A DNA stretch of 64,000 nucleotides from contig JAPHTQ010000023.1 in the NCBI GenBank assembly GCA_026196275.1, positions 1-64,000 on the forward strand, given 5' to 3'. Positions 21,199 through 29,335 of this stretch are shown piece after piece. Every line of letters starts with the position of its first letter. Position 1 is the first letter of the stretch. Below the pieces are notes generated by a model, which was not told where the DNA came from, did not search any database, and saw only the letters and a program-made list of their open reading frames with translations. Source of the DNA: Gammaproteobacteria bacterium. Its GTDB lineage: Bacteria > Pseudomonadota > Gammaproteobacteria > Thiohalomonadales > Thiohalomonadaceae. A program made the position numbers and the translations under genes.

Positions 21199-22634
21199 GA
21201 TGGTATCGGAATGGTTGCGGTGAAGCAGGTTTCGTCATCCCTGTTGGCGGCTTCAATGGTGCCGCCGAGCTGGGTGACGATTTGGTAACAGACCCATAGC
21301 CCCAAGCCGTTGCCATCGGCACGGTAGTGCACGAAGGGTTCGAACAGATGTGACATCTGTTTTTCCGGAATCGGCTCGCCGCTGTTGCAGATATGCAGCA
21401 CCAGCTTCCGTGTATCGGTAGTGACCCGGCAGAAGACCCGCCCGCGGGATGGGGTCGCCTTGACCGCATTGAGCAGCAGGTTGATGAGAATCTGTCGGAT
21501 CAGTGAGGCGGAGAGGGGGACGGTTCCCACTCGGACGTCCCACTTCAGTTTCGCCTGTTGGCGTTGGATGTCGGGGGTGATGAGGGTGCGGATGTCGTCC
21601 ATATCCTCGGGACCGAAGTCACGGCTGCTCTGGCGGGCTTCCACCAACAGGGCCGAGACGGTGTCCTTGATCTGCAAAAGCCCCCGTTCAAGCAGTGCCA
21701 GAGTTTTATCAGTCATCGCGTCGTTGTGGCCGTAGCGCTTCTGGGTGCTGATGGTATTGAGCATGCCGCCGAGCGGGTTATTGATTTCATGGGCGATGGA
21801 GGCGGTGAGCTGCCCCACCGCCGCGAGCCGCTCGGTGGCGATCACTTGCTGCTCCAGGCTCTGTTTGATCTGCAGTTCGTGCAGCATCGCCTTGAAGCGG
21901 GTGCCGACCTGGCCGATCTCATCCTTCGACTCGTACAGATCGCAGTGAAGGTTGTCGGGCGATTCACGGCCGATGCGTCCTAGACAACCGGCCAGCTTGA
22001 CCAATGGATCGGCCAGGCGCGTCCCCCAGTACCAACTCAGCGGCAGTAGTGCCCCGAGTACGATGAGTGTGGCGATGGCCGCACGTCCGGCAAAACGGAC
22101 GAAGCGGGGGGTGAAGCCCTCTCGCGGATAGCTGATCACCAGTGTGCCGAGACGGACCTTGTCGGAGATTATTGGAGTGGTGACGTAGAGGTGCTCTGTC
22201 TGTGGCAGGTCCAGCACCTGGGAGGTGGCATCGCTGTTCTGCCGCAGCTGTTGCTCCAGCAGGGCAAATTCGGCACCGGCGGTCGTTAGGGGAGAGTGCA
22301 TCTGAAACCGTTCGGGGTCGGAGGCCACATAGATATTATTATCATTGTTGATGATCAGGATATTCTGTGCCTGTAACGAGGAGCGGGTGAGCGCGGCGGC
22401 GCTGAATGGGGTGCGGACGATCTCGAAGGCGTGCCAGATATCGTCCTTGAGTATGGCCGGGACCAGGGTGTGCGCCATGACTCCGGCCAGCCCCTCTGCG
22501 TTGGCAATCAGATCCTGCTTCAGATCGTCATAGGCGCGGAAAATCAGAGCGGCGGTAATGGCGAAGGAGGTGATCAGGATCAGGACGGTGCCGCGTAGAG
22601 GGATTTTGTAGCGGAAGCTCAAATCACGGAACAT
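21195..22634 (-). CDS. membrane sensor histidine kinase
   Basis: About 479 residues from ATG 22634; an upstream in-frame extension to 22772 would run into the PhnD-like gene and is rejected. Transmembrane helices at residues ~15-35 and ~210-230 flank a periplasmic sensor domain of about 170 residues; a HAMP-like linker follows. The H-box is LTASIAHEINNPLGGML, then N-box LLLNAVKA and G-box GNGLGLWV-type sequence. It overlaps the PhnD-like gene by 11 nt and the regulator by 4 nt. It probably receives the signal from the periplasmic binding protein and phosphorylates the sigma-54 regulator. Confidence 0.88.
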   Translation of the reverse strand: MFRDLSFRYKIPLRGTVLILITSFAITAALIFRAYDDLKQDLIANAEGLAGVMAHTLVPAILKDDIWHAFEIVRTPFSAAALTRSSLQAQNILIINNDNNIYVASDPERFQMHSPLTTAGAEFALLEQQLRQNSDATSQVLDLPQTEHLYVTTPIISDKVRLGTLVISYPREGFTPRFVRFAGRAAIATLIVLGALLPLSWYWGTRLADPLVKLAGCLGRIGRESPDNLHCDLYESKDEIGQVGTRFKAMLHELQIKQSLEQQVIATERLAAVGQLTASIAHEINNPLGGMLNTISTQKRYGHNDAMTDKTLALLERGLLQIKDTVSALLVEARQSSRDFGPEDMDDIRTLITPDIQRQQAKLKWDVRVGTVPLSASLIRQILINLLLNAVKATPSRGRVFCRVTTDTRKLVLHICNSGEPIPEKQMSHLFEPFVHYRADGNGLGLWVCYQIVTQLGGTIEAANRDDETCFTATIPIPS

Positions 22635-23496
22635 GCCTGAATGCTCCAATCGTATGCGCCATCTCGGCGATATCCTCATAGGCAGCCGGATCGCCGGAGG
22701 TGAAACCGTCGAGATTGAGCCGGTCGAGCAGTGATGCGGCGGTCGGATCGCTGCCCATGCCGAGCAGCACATCGCCCATCTGGCTGTTCAGTGTCGCGGA
22801 GACGGTGGGGCCGGCCACCAGCGGCGGGAAGCCGAACTCTCTTGAACGGGTTACCACCCGGGTTGCGCGGGTGATCTCCGGGTTGAATCGCTGCATACTC
22901 TCCCAGACATAGCCGTCCACATGGGCACCGCCCGCCAGACCGACACTGACCGCTTCGATCGCGTTACGGTGGCCGCTGGTGAAGAAGGTCTTGCGGAAAA
23001 AGGTGTCTGGATCGATACCCTGCTGTATCAGCTGAAAACGGGGCACCAGAAAACCGGAGTTGGAGTCGGGATCGGCATAGGCGAAGACTCGGTCACGCAG
23101 GTCGGTAAGAGTGTTCGTTGCGGTATCCCGTATCGGTACGATGAGGTAGGAGCGGTAGAGTGGTTTTCCCTGGAAGAGCGGTACCGCAGTCAGTTGCAGG
23201 CGGGAGCGGTTGGTGACGTAGGGGAGGCCGCAGATCCAGGCAAAATCGAGTCTCCGGGCAAGCAGGTTGTTGATGATGTCGCGATAGGTGTTGCTCTGTT
23301 CGAACTGTACCGGACGTTCGAGATGCCGCTCAAGATAGTCGCGCCAGTCACGGATAAGCGAGGTTCGCTCCGTCTGGAACACGGGGGTGATGCCGATGCG
23401 TACCGGTGCCTGTTCATCGGCGCGTACCATCCGGTGCGACGCCAGCGTTGTGGCGGCGATGTACAGGAGCAGTTGGCGACGGTTTAGCATGGACAT
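22624..23496 (-). CDS. periplasmic PhnD-like ligand-binding protein (sensor component)
   Basis: 290 residues with an N-terminal signal segment (RRQLLLYIAATTLASHRMVRA). The body matches the phosphate/phosphonate-binding PhnD family: VRIGITPVFQTERTSL, LARRLDFAWICGLPYV, and a later YADPDSNSGFLVPRF and FFTSGHRNAIEAV. There are no ABC permease or ATPase genes, so a sensing role is more likely than transport, as for AioX, ArxX or the PhnD-like domain of TtrS. The only cysteine of the mature protein is Cys89 in WICGLPYV. Arsenite binding by AioX is known to need a conserved cysteine; whether Cys89 is equivalent needs an alignment. The ATG at 23490 is an alternative start. Confidence 0.85.
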   Translation of the reverse strand: MSMLNRRQLLLYIAATTLASHRMVRADEQAPVRIGITPVFQTERTSLIRDWRDYLERHLERPVQFEQSNTYRDIINNLLARRLDFAWICGLPYVTNRSRLQLTAVPLFQGKPLYRSYLIVPIRDTATNTLTDLRDRVFAYADPDSNSGFLVPRFQLIQQGIDPDTFFRKTFFTSGHRNAIEAVSVGLAGGAHVDGYVWESMQRFNPEITRATRVVTRSREFGFPPLVAGPTVSATLNSQMGDVLLGMGSDPTAASLLDRLNLDGFTSGDPAAYEDIAEMAHTIGAFRHVP

Positions 23497-23604
23497 CTCA
23501 TGTTTTTTTGCTTATCGGCGTGGTGTGGCGGTTGATTCAATATACCAGATATCCCGATCGCAGTTCTTCTGGTGCCGGGCCTCCGTGGCGAAGCGGCTGC
23601 GCAC

Positions 23605-24582
23605 TCAGCCGCCTGTAATGGCCATCAGGCGCCGGCCACGTGTGGGTGCTTGATTGAAATGGTGGTGTCCCGGTTTGTGCGCCAGCGCATGGAGGATCGC
23701 CTGGCGCACCGCCTCGTCGTCGGCGCCCGCGTGCAACATTTCGCCCAGTTCCACGCCCCCGATGCCGTCCAGACAGGTATGGAGCGTTCCGGTGGCGGTG
23801 AGCCGTACCCGGTTGCAGCTGGCGCAAAAGTGTTGCGACAGGGGGGTGATAAGCCCGAGGCGCAACCTGCCGTCACTACTCTGCCAGTAGCGGGCGGGGC
23901 CGCCGCCGTCGAGTTGTGTCTCGCAGAGATCGAAACGTACCTGCAGACGTTCCAGAATCGCCGCCATCTCTGCCGGACGGGAGTAGATGTCGCCCATGGG
24001 CATCGGCTCGATGAGACGCAGGATATAACCGCGACGGGCGCAGAACGCCGCCATCGCCTCCACGTCATGGTCGTTGATGCCTTCCATCACCACCATATTG
24101 ATCTTGATGGGGCCGAGCCCGACAGCATCGGCACTCTCCAGTCCTGCCCGGATTCGGTTCAGTACATCTGCGCCGGCCAGTTTTTTGAACCGTGCAGGGT
24201 CGAGACTGTCGAGGCTGACATTGATGCGTTTCAGGCCGGCCGCCTTGAGTGCGGCGGCATGGCGTTCGAGCAGGACGCCGTTGGTGGTCATCGAGATATC
24301 CTCGATGCCGGGCAGGGCGGCGATCCCCCTGACCAGTTCGGGCAGGTCTCGCCGGACCAGAGGCTCGCCGCCGGTGAGCCGTATCCGTCGGATACCGAGA
24401 TCGGCAAAGATGGCGGCCAGGCGGGTCAGTGCCGCAACATCGAGGAGGTTGGGCGGTTCCGGCGGCGCGCCGTCAGGCAGGCAGTAGCTGCAGCGCAGAT
24501 TGCAACGCGCCGTTACCGACAGGCGCAGATAGTTGGTCAGGCGGCCGTGCCCGTCTTGGAGTATTTTCACTGTACCCGTCAC
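23605..24582 (-). CDS. moaA: GTP 3',8-cyclase (molybdenum cofactor biosynthesis)
   Basis: 325 residues from GTG 24582. This radical-SAM enzyme makes 3',8-cyclo-GTP in the first step of molybdopterin synthesis. The SAM cluster motif CNLRCSYC is near residue 27, followed by LTGGEPLVRRDL; the C-terminal second cluster has CASCNRVRLT and a downstream Cys (LHTC). The protein ends in the conserved Gly-Gly. A longer GTG start at 24642 is possible but has no ribosome site and would place the candidate sigma-54 promoter (24619-24634) inside the gene; GGGG upstream of 24582 supports the shorter form. It is divergent from the molybdoenzyme operon and probably co-induced with it. Confidence 0.9.
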   Translation of the reverse strand: MTGTVKILQDGHGRLTNYLRLSVTARCNLRCSYCLPDGAPPEPPNLLDVAALTRLAAIFADLGIRRIRLTGGEPLVRRDLPELVRGIAALPGIEDISMTTNGVLLERHAAALKAAGLKRINVSLDSLDPARFKKLAGADVLNRIRAGLESADAVGLGPIKINMVVMEGINDHDVEAMAAFCARRGYILRLIEPMPMGDIYSRPAEMAAILERLQVRFDLCETQLDGGGPARYWQSSDGRLRLGLITPLSQHFCASCNRVRLTATGTLHTCLDGIGGVELGEMLHAGADDEAVRQAILHALAHKPGHHHFNQAPTRGRRLMAITGG

Positions 24583-24618
24583 ATGTTGTCCCCAACGTTG
24601 TCGTTTCCAAATGATTAC

Positions 24619-24634
24619 AGCAGGAAACGGGCCA
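24619..24634 (-). promoter_or_regulatory. candidate sigma-54 promoter of moaA
   Basis: On the minus strand TGGCCCGTTTCCTGCT matches the sigma-54 consensus TGGCACG-N4-TTGCW at 10 of 12 fixed positions, with both invariant GG and GC at the correct spacing. Transcription would start near 24608, about 25 nt before GTG 24582. The palindromic activator sites lie 85-215 bp upstream. Confidence 0.55.
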
Positions 24635-24687
24635 TGTTCCACAGGGGGCGCCTGTTCCCCCCGTTTCTACCTATTCAGCTTCGGGTT

Positions 24688-24827
24688 GTTACGTAACGGT
24701 AACGCGTGTCGTTCGCTGCGGCGACGATCCCGCGTGCTATCCGCGCTGCTGAGGAGATCACACGGCCGTTACCAACAGGTAACCCCTTGCAGACGATAGT
24801 GAGGCAAATAAGTTACCGAATGGTAAC
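24688..24827. promoter_or_regulatory. cluster of three GTTACC-N4-GGTAAC palindromes (candidate activator sites)
   Basis: GTTACGTAACGGTAAC (24688-24703, one mismatch), GTTACCAACAGGTAAC (24768-24783, perfect) and GTTACCGAATGGTAAC (24812-24827, perfect). The last two are 44 bp apart, about four helical turns, hence on the same face. They lie between the divergent moaA and molybdoenzyme promoters at distances usual for enhancer-binding proteins. The same palindrome recurs upstream of the porin at 35.92-35.97 kb. This 24583-25024 spacer otherwise holds no gene. Confidence 0.7.
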
Positions 24828-24968
24828 GAGGTGATGTCGATCCGATATGAGGCGGATTATCCTCGGCCACCAGTTCCACACCGCTGTTCTTACTGTCCCC
24901 CGATCTGAGGCCATTTATAGCGGACGGCCGGGTCACTCCAAGCCCTGTCAGCACGCTCTGTCTGGAGT

Positions 24969-24984
24969 TGGATCGGTTCTTGCT
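24969..24984 (+). promoter_or_regulatory. candidate sigma-54 promoter of the molybdoenzyme operon
   Basis: TGGATCGGTTCTTGCT matches TGGCACG-N4-TTGCW at 10 of 12 fixed positions with exact GG/GC spacing. Transcription would start near 24994, about 30 nt before the ATG at 25025, which has a strong AGGAGGAG. The three palindromes lie about 170-300 bp upstream of the start. Confidence 0.6.
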
Positions 24985-25024
24985 GCTAGCGAAAGCGAAT
25001 CAAACAAAAACAGGAGGAGTGGGG

Positions 25025-25735
25025 ATGAGCGAAGAGTTGAGAATGTCGCCGCGTGAGACCCGTGGAAAAGCGGGATTGCGGCGCTACGGGATGGTCATCG
25101 ATCTGCGTCGCTGTATCGGCTGCGATGCCTGTATGGTCGCCTGCAAGGCTGAATACGATGTGCCACTGGGAGTATTCCGCACCTGGGTGCCCTACCGTGT
25201 CGTGGGCAAGTATCCGACGGTCAAAAAGCAGTTTCTGCCGCGTCTCTGCAACCACTGCGACGACCCGCCCTGCGTACGCGCCTGCCCGGTGGGCGCCACC
25301 TACAAGGTGGAGGATGGCGGCTTCGTGCTGCAGCACTACGACCGCTGTATCGGCTGCAAGGCGTGCATGGCCTCCTGTCCCTACAACGCCCGCTTCATGC
25401 TGCCGGAGCACCGTACCCGCACCAACATCACCAGCGTGGTCGACAAGTGTACCTTCTGCTACCACCGCGTGATCCAGGGACTGGTGCCCGCCTGTGTACA
25501 GACCTGTGTCGGTCGTGCCCGCGTGTTTGGTGATATGAACGACCCCAACAGCGAGGTCTCGCAACTGGTCGCCCGTCACGCCACCCAGACCCTGCGGCCT
25601 GAGCAGGGAACCAAACCGCAGGTCTTCTACATCGGCGCCGATCGCAACATGACCGAGTATGGCCGCAACATCTACGATGCCAGTCCCGAACAGGATGACG
25701 AGCGCGCCGTATTCAACCGTAATCATAAAGTCTAG
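25025..25735 (+). CDS. four-cluster 4Fe-4S electron-transfer subunit of a molybdoenzyme (DmsB/PsrB/TtrB type)
   Basis: 236 residues. Four 4Fe-4S motifs can be traced: CIGCDACMVACKAE (~30), CNHCDDPPCVRACPVGA (~75), CIGCKACMASCPYNA (~108) and CTFCYHRVIQGLVPACVQTC (~142). This is the standard B subunit passing electrons between the NrfD anchor and the catalytic subunit. There is no Tat signal of its own, so export with the catalytic subunit is likely. It opens the ten-gene operon. The order B-C-A is that of ttrBCA (tetrathionate) and srdBCA (selenate) and differs from psrABC and from the arx operon, which has two Fe-S genes. Confidence 0.9.
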   Translation: MSEELRMSPRETRGKAGLRRYGMVIDLRRCIGCDACMVACKAEYDVPLGVFRTWVPYRVVGKYPTVKKQFLPRLCNHCDDPPCVRACPVGATYKVEDGGFVLQHYDRCIGCKACMASCPYNARFMLPEHRTRTNITSVVDKCTFCYHRVIQGLVPACVQTCVGRARVFGDMNDPNSEVSQLVARHATQTLRPEQGTKPQVFYIGADRNMTEYGRNIYDASPEQDDERAVFNRNHKV

Positions 25736-25747
25736 GGAGGGTCAACG

Positions 25748-26605
25748 ATGCTTGACTATAACGTATTTCACACCATCGCCTGGCCCGGAGCGTACGCCTG
25801 GTACTTCTTCGTCATCGGGATCTCCGTGGCGCTCTTCTTCTTCTCGGCGCTCTCCTGGTTTCGCGAGGAGTTCCAGCCGCTGCGAAAGTCGGGGTTTTAC
25901 CTCTCCTTCGTGTTGTTGGTTGTCGGCGGGCTGCTGCTGATCAGCGACTTGTCGCAGCCGATGCGCTTTCTCAACATGATCAATCCCGCCTACCTGAAGT
26001 TCGATTCGCCGCTGGCGTGGGGCAGTCTCAACCTGATCACCTTCGGCATCGCCTCGGTCGTCTACCTGTTCTTCATGAACAAGGGCGATGACGGTCTGGC
26101 AAAGAAAGCGGCGGTAATCGGTGCGCTGCTGGGCCTGGGACTGCCGATCTATACCGGCTTCGACCTGACCGTGCATCAGCACCGGCCGGTTTGGAACACA
26201 CCGTTGATGCCGGTGCTGTTCGTGGCGCTCTCTCTGCTCTCCGGTGCAGCGGTTGCCTCGTTCCTGGCCAAGGGCAATGAGAAACTGATGGTGATGCTGC
26301 GCCGCTTTATGCTTTGGGCCGGTGGCGCCACTGCAGCGATGCTCATCTCCCTGCTCGGTACCACCGCCTACGGCGGTTCGGCCGCGGAGATCACTTTCAT
26401 GTTCATGACATCAGGAACCATGGGGATGATCTTCATCGGGCTGGGGATGCTGGTAGGGCTGGCCGCCCCCATCGCACTGCTGCTGGCGCCGGTAGGACGA
26501 CAGCCGATGGGCGTAATGGCCGCCGGTGTGCTGCTGCTGGTCGGTGGCATGGCGCTGCGTTACGCCATTCTGATCGGGCCGCAAATCGTCCATACCTACT
26601 ACTAA
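25748..26605 (+). CDS. NrfD/PsrC-like membrane anchor, quinone-interacting subunit
   Basis: 285 residues with about eight transmembrane helices, beginning with WPGAYAWYFFVIGISVALFF and ending with GGMALRYAILIGPQI. The N-terminal helix pattern and the SDLSQPMRFLNMINPAYLKF region are those of NrfD-family subunits, which exchange electrons with the quinone pool from the periplasmic side. AGGGAGG precedes the ATG, 12 nt after the Fe-S gene. There is no heme-ligating histidine array of the cytochrome b kind. Direction of electron flow (oxidase or reductase) cannot be told from sequence. Confidence 0.88.
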   Translation: MLDYNVFHTIAWPGAYAWYFFVIGISVALFFFSALSWFREEFQPLRKSGFYLSFVLLVVGGLLLISDLSQPMRFLNMINPAYLKFDSPLAWGSLNLITFGIASVVYLFFMNKGDDGLAKKAAVIGALLGLGLPIYTGFDLTVHQHRPVWNTPLMPVLFVALSLLSGAAVASFLAKGNEKLMVMLRRFMLWAGGATAAMLISLLGTTAYGGSAAEITFMFMTSGTMGMIFIGLGMLVGLAAPIALLLAPVGRQPMGVMAAGVLLLVGGMALRYAILIGPQIVHTYY

Positions 26606-26636
26606 AAACCGTGGTGAAAGCGGAGGAGTGAATACT

Positions 26637-29270
26637 ATGTTAGAAATGACACGCAGAACTTTCATGAAGGCCAGCGCCGGCACCACGGCAGCGGCATTGG
26701 CAGCACCGTCGATGCTCCATGCGATGGAGAATGAGCTGGGCGGTCGCGACTACAATCCCGATACGCTGAAGGAACGCAAGGCGATCCCCACCAACTGTCA
26801 CGTCTGTAACATTCAGGACGGGGCGATGGCCTTCGTCGAGGATGGCCGGGTGGTCAAGCTGGAGGGCAACCCCAACCATGTCTCCACCCGTGGCCGACTC
26901 TGTGCCAAGGGCAATGCCGGGATGTGGTACAGCTACGACCCGGACCGGATCATGTATCCGCTCAAACGCGTCGGCAAACGGGGCGAGGGCAAGTGGAAGC
27001 GGATCAGCTGGGACGAGGCGCTGAGCGAGGTGACCGCCCGTATCGACGATGTGCTGAAGAATGGCGACCCCAACGAGATCATGCTGAAGTACGGGCGTAA
27101 CCGCACCGGCGGTGTGCTGCACCGTTTTATGGATACGCTGGGATCGGCTACCGTCCTCAACCACACCTCGGTGTGCGAATCATCCAAAAAGGTGGGGATG
27201 GAGCCGACCTGGGGCCCCGACATCGAGACCCCGGACTTCGCCAACAGCAAATATATCCTCAACTTCGGCTCCAACATCCTGGAGGCGGCCTACTTCCACA
27301 ACCCCTATTCGCAGCGTATCACCGAGGGGCGTGTGGACAGCAACGCCAAGATCGTCACCTTCGACGTGCGCCTGTCCAACACCGCCGGCTTCTCTGACGA
27401 GTGGATCCCGGTCTATCCCGGCACCGACGGGGCGGTGGCGCTGGCTATCGGTCATGTGATCCTGCGCGAAGATCTGCAGGACTCCGGCTTCATCACCGAC
27501 TGGACCAACGTCACTGTCGAGGAGCTCAAGGAACACTACCGGCAATTCACGCCGCAGTGGGCCGAGGAGCTCTCCGGTGTGCCGGCCGATACCATCGAGC
27601 GCATCGCCCGTGAGTTCGCCCTGGCCAAACCGGCCACCACCTACACCTACCGCGGTCCGGCCAAGCACCTCTACGGCGCCTACAACGAGAAGGCCTGCAT
27701 GATGCTCTCGATCATGACCGGCAACGTGGAGAAGCGCGGCGGCTACTGTCTGCCCCGCGGTATGGGCTACGGTCAGCCGCAGCCGGAACCGCCGAAGCCT
27801 AAGCACGGTTCGATCCTGAAGAATCCACCGGAGTTTCCGCTCGCCTCGCATCACGTCAGCCACCTGGTGCCGTTCTGGATCGCCGAGGGGCGGCAGAAGA
27901 TCAGTGTCTATATCAACTATATGGATAACCCGGTCTATACCAACCCGGGCTCCGAGACGGTGTGGGGCGAGCTGTTCCGCAACGAGGAGCTGATCCCCTT
28001 CCGCGTGGTGCTCACCCCGTTCATGGGTGAGGAGGCGCAGACTGCGGATATCATTCTGCCGGAGCTGCCCTACCTGGAGCGTTGGGAGCCGGAGTCGATG
28101 CCCAACTCCCTGTGGCCGTGGCTGGGGATCCGTCAGCCGGTGATCGAGCCGCTGGGCGAGGGCAAGGAACACCGCGTCTATCTGCAGGAGATCATCCACC
28201 GCCTCGACCCGGACGGATCCCGCGGGATGAAGCAGTACTGGAACTTCAAGGACTCCGAGGACTACATGCGCCAGCAGTTCGAGAACGTCCCCGGGCTGAA
28301 GGAGGTCGGCGGTCTCGACTGGCTGAAGAAGCACGGCGTCTGGCCCGTCTACGGCAAGCTCAACCCGGCCACCGGCAAGATCAGCGACAAGACCGGTCGC
28401 GAGATCCGCGCCGAGTACGGCCTGCACATGAAGGAGCTCTCCGCTGCCGATATGCTGGGCGCCAGCGTGGATGAAAAGGGGATTATCCACAAGAACGGCA
28501 AGGCGATCGGCGTGCAGAGGCACGGCAAGAACTACGTCGGCTTCCCCAGCGGCAGCCGGCTGATCAATGTCCGTGTCGACGAGTGGGCGGAGTACGGCTT
28601 CAATCCGATGCCCACCTTCAAGCGCATTCCGTGGCACGAGAATCTCAAGGATGACGAGATGATTCTCACCACCTACAAGTACAACGTCCACGTGCAGTCT
28701 CGCACCGCCTCGGTCAAGTGGCTGGCGGAGATCGTCCACCGCAACTGGGCGCCGATCAACACCGAAACGGCCAAACGGATCGGCGTGAAGACCGGCGACC
28801 TGATTCGGGTGGAGAGCCCGGTGGGCCACCTGGTCACCAAGGCCTATGTCACCGAGGGGCAGCACCCCAACGTCATCGCCATCTCCACCGGTTGCGGCCA
28901 CTGGGGTTACGGTCGCCTGGCGCAACTCAAGCTCAAGGAGAAGGGCGGCCAGTACGGCGCCCAGGAGGATCCGGACATGAACAACGTCTGGTGGGAGGAC
29001 AAGGGGGTTCACCCCAACAACATCATCCCCGCCGTCGCCGACCCTATCGGCGGATCCGCCGGTTGGTACGACACCGTGGTGAAGGTGACCAAGGCGAAGG
29101 CGGGTGACAAGTATGGCGACACGGAGGCATCCTGGGACAAGCACTTCGAGTGGTACAAAAAAACCATGAGCTTTACCTACGTGGGCGATGCGCACCGCAA
29201 GATGCACCCGGAGATGGCCTCCTGGGCCGGCCCCGATAGTGTCGAGCCCAAAGAGCCATCCGGTCACTAA
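26637..29270 (+). CDS. Tat-exported molybdopterin oxidoreductase catalytic subunit (DMSO reductase family, PsrA/ArrA/TtrA-like clade)
   Basis: 877 residues from ATG 26637 (GGAGGAG 8 nt upstream; GTG 26628 is less likely). Tat signal TRRTFMKASAG at residues 5-15. The Fe-S motif reads C54-x2-C57-x3-D61-x27-C89: position three, normally Cys, is Asp. The following K91 of LCAKG is kept. Cys180 in HTSVCESSKK is the likely molybdenum ligand, as in the PsrA/PhsA/ArrA group. C-terminal cofactor-binding domain includes STGCGHWGYGRLAQ. Sequence alone does not name the substrate: sulfur oxyanion/polysulfide, arsenic and selenium oxyanions are all plausible. It does not look like a canonical ArxA or ArrA, which keep four cysteines. 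Confidence 0.88.
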   Translation: MLEMTRRTFMKASAGTTAAALAAPSMLHAMENELGGRDYNPDTLKERKAIPTNCHVCNIQDGAMAFVEDGRVVKLEGNPNHVSTRGRLCAKGNAGMWYSYDPDRIMYPLKRVGKRGEGKWKRISWDEALSEVTARIDDVLKNGDPNEIMLKYGRNRTGGVLHRFMDTLGSATVLNHTSVCESSKKVGMEPTWGPDIETPDFANSKYILNFGSNILEAAYFHNPYSQRITEGRVDSNAKIVTFDVRLSNTAGFSDEWIPVYPGTDGAVALAIGHVILREDLQDSGFITDWTNVTVEELKEHYRQFTPQWAEELSGVPADTIERIAREFALAKPATTYTYRGPAKHLYGAYNEKACMMLSIMTGNVEKRGGYCLPRGMGYGQPQPEPPKPKHGSILKNPPEFPLASHHVSHLVPFWIAEGRQKISVYINYMDNPVYTNPGSETVWGELFRNEELIPFRVVLTPFMGEEAQTADIILPELPYLERWEPESMPNSLWPWLGIRQPVIEPLGEGKEHRVYLQEIIHRLDPDGSRGMKQYWNFKDSEDYMRQQFENVPGLKEVGGLDWLKKHGVWPVYGKLNPATGKISDKTGREIRAEYGLHMKELSAADMLGASVDEKGIIHKNGKAIGVQRHGKNYVGFPSGSRLINVRVDEWAEYGFNPMPTFKRIPWHENLKDDEMILTTYKYNVHVQSRTASVKWLAEIVHRNWAPINTETAKRIGVKTGDLIRVESPVGHLVTKAYVTEGQHPNVIAISTGCGHWGYGRLAQLKLKEKGGQYGAQEDPDMNNVWWEDKGVHPNNIIPAVADPIGGSAGWYDTVVKVTKAKAGDKYGDTEASWDKHFEWYKKTMSFTYVGDAHRKMHPEMASWAGPDSVEPKEPSGH

Positions 29271-29290
29271 ATCGGACCAGCGGTATTGTG

Positions 29291-29311
29291 GGCCCCGTTC
29301 CGGACGGGGCC
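29291..29311 (+). promoter_or_regulatory. intercistronic GC-rich hairpin
   Basis: GGCCCCGT (29291-29298) pairs perfectly with ACGGGGCC (29304-29311), loop TCCGG, with no T-run. It lies between the catalytic subunit and the accessory genes and could stabilise the upstream messenger part or lower expression of the downstream part. Effect inferred. Confidence 0.5.
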
Positions 29312-29335
29312 GCACTTACTTAAGAGAGGAATACT

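Noticed and set aside
26637-29270. Naming the catalytic subunit ArxA (arsenite oxidase) because of the nearby arsenic genes
   Set aside because: The operon has one Fe-S gene and order B-C-A, unlike the arx order, and the third Fe-S cysteine is Asp. Context alone is not enough to fix the substrate.
27180-29315. 711-codon open frame antisense to the catalytic subunit
   Set aside because: A GC-rich mirror frame opposite a strongly conserved gene; the translation has low-complexity His/Val/Asp/Gly character and no domain.
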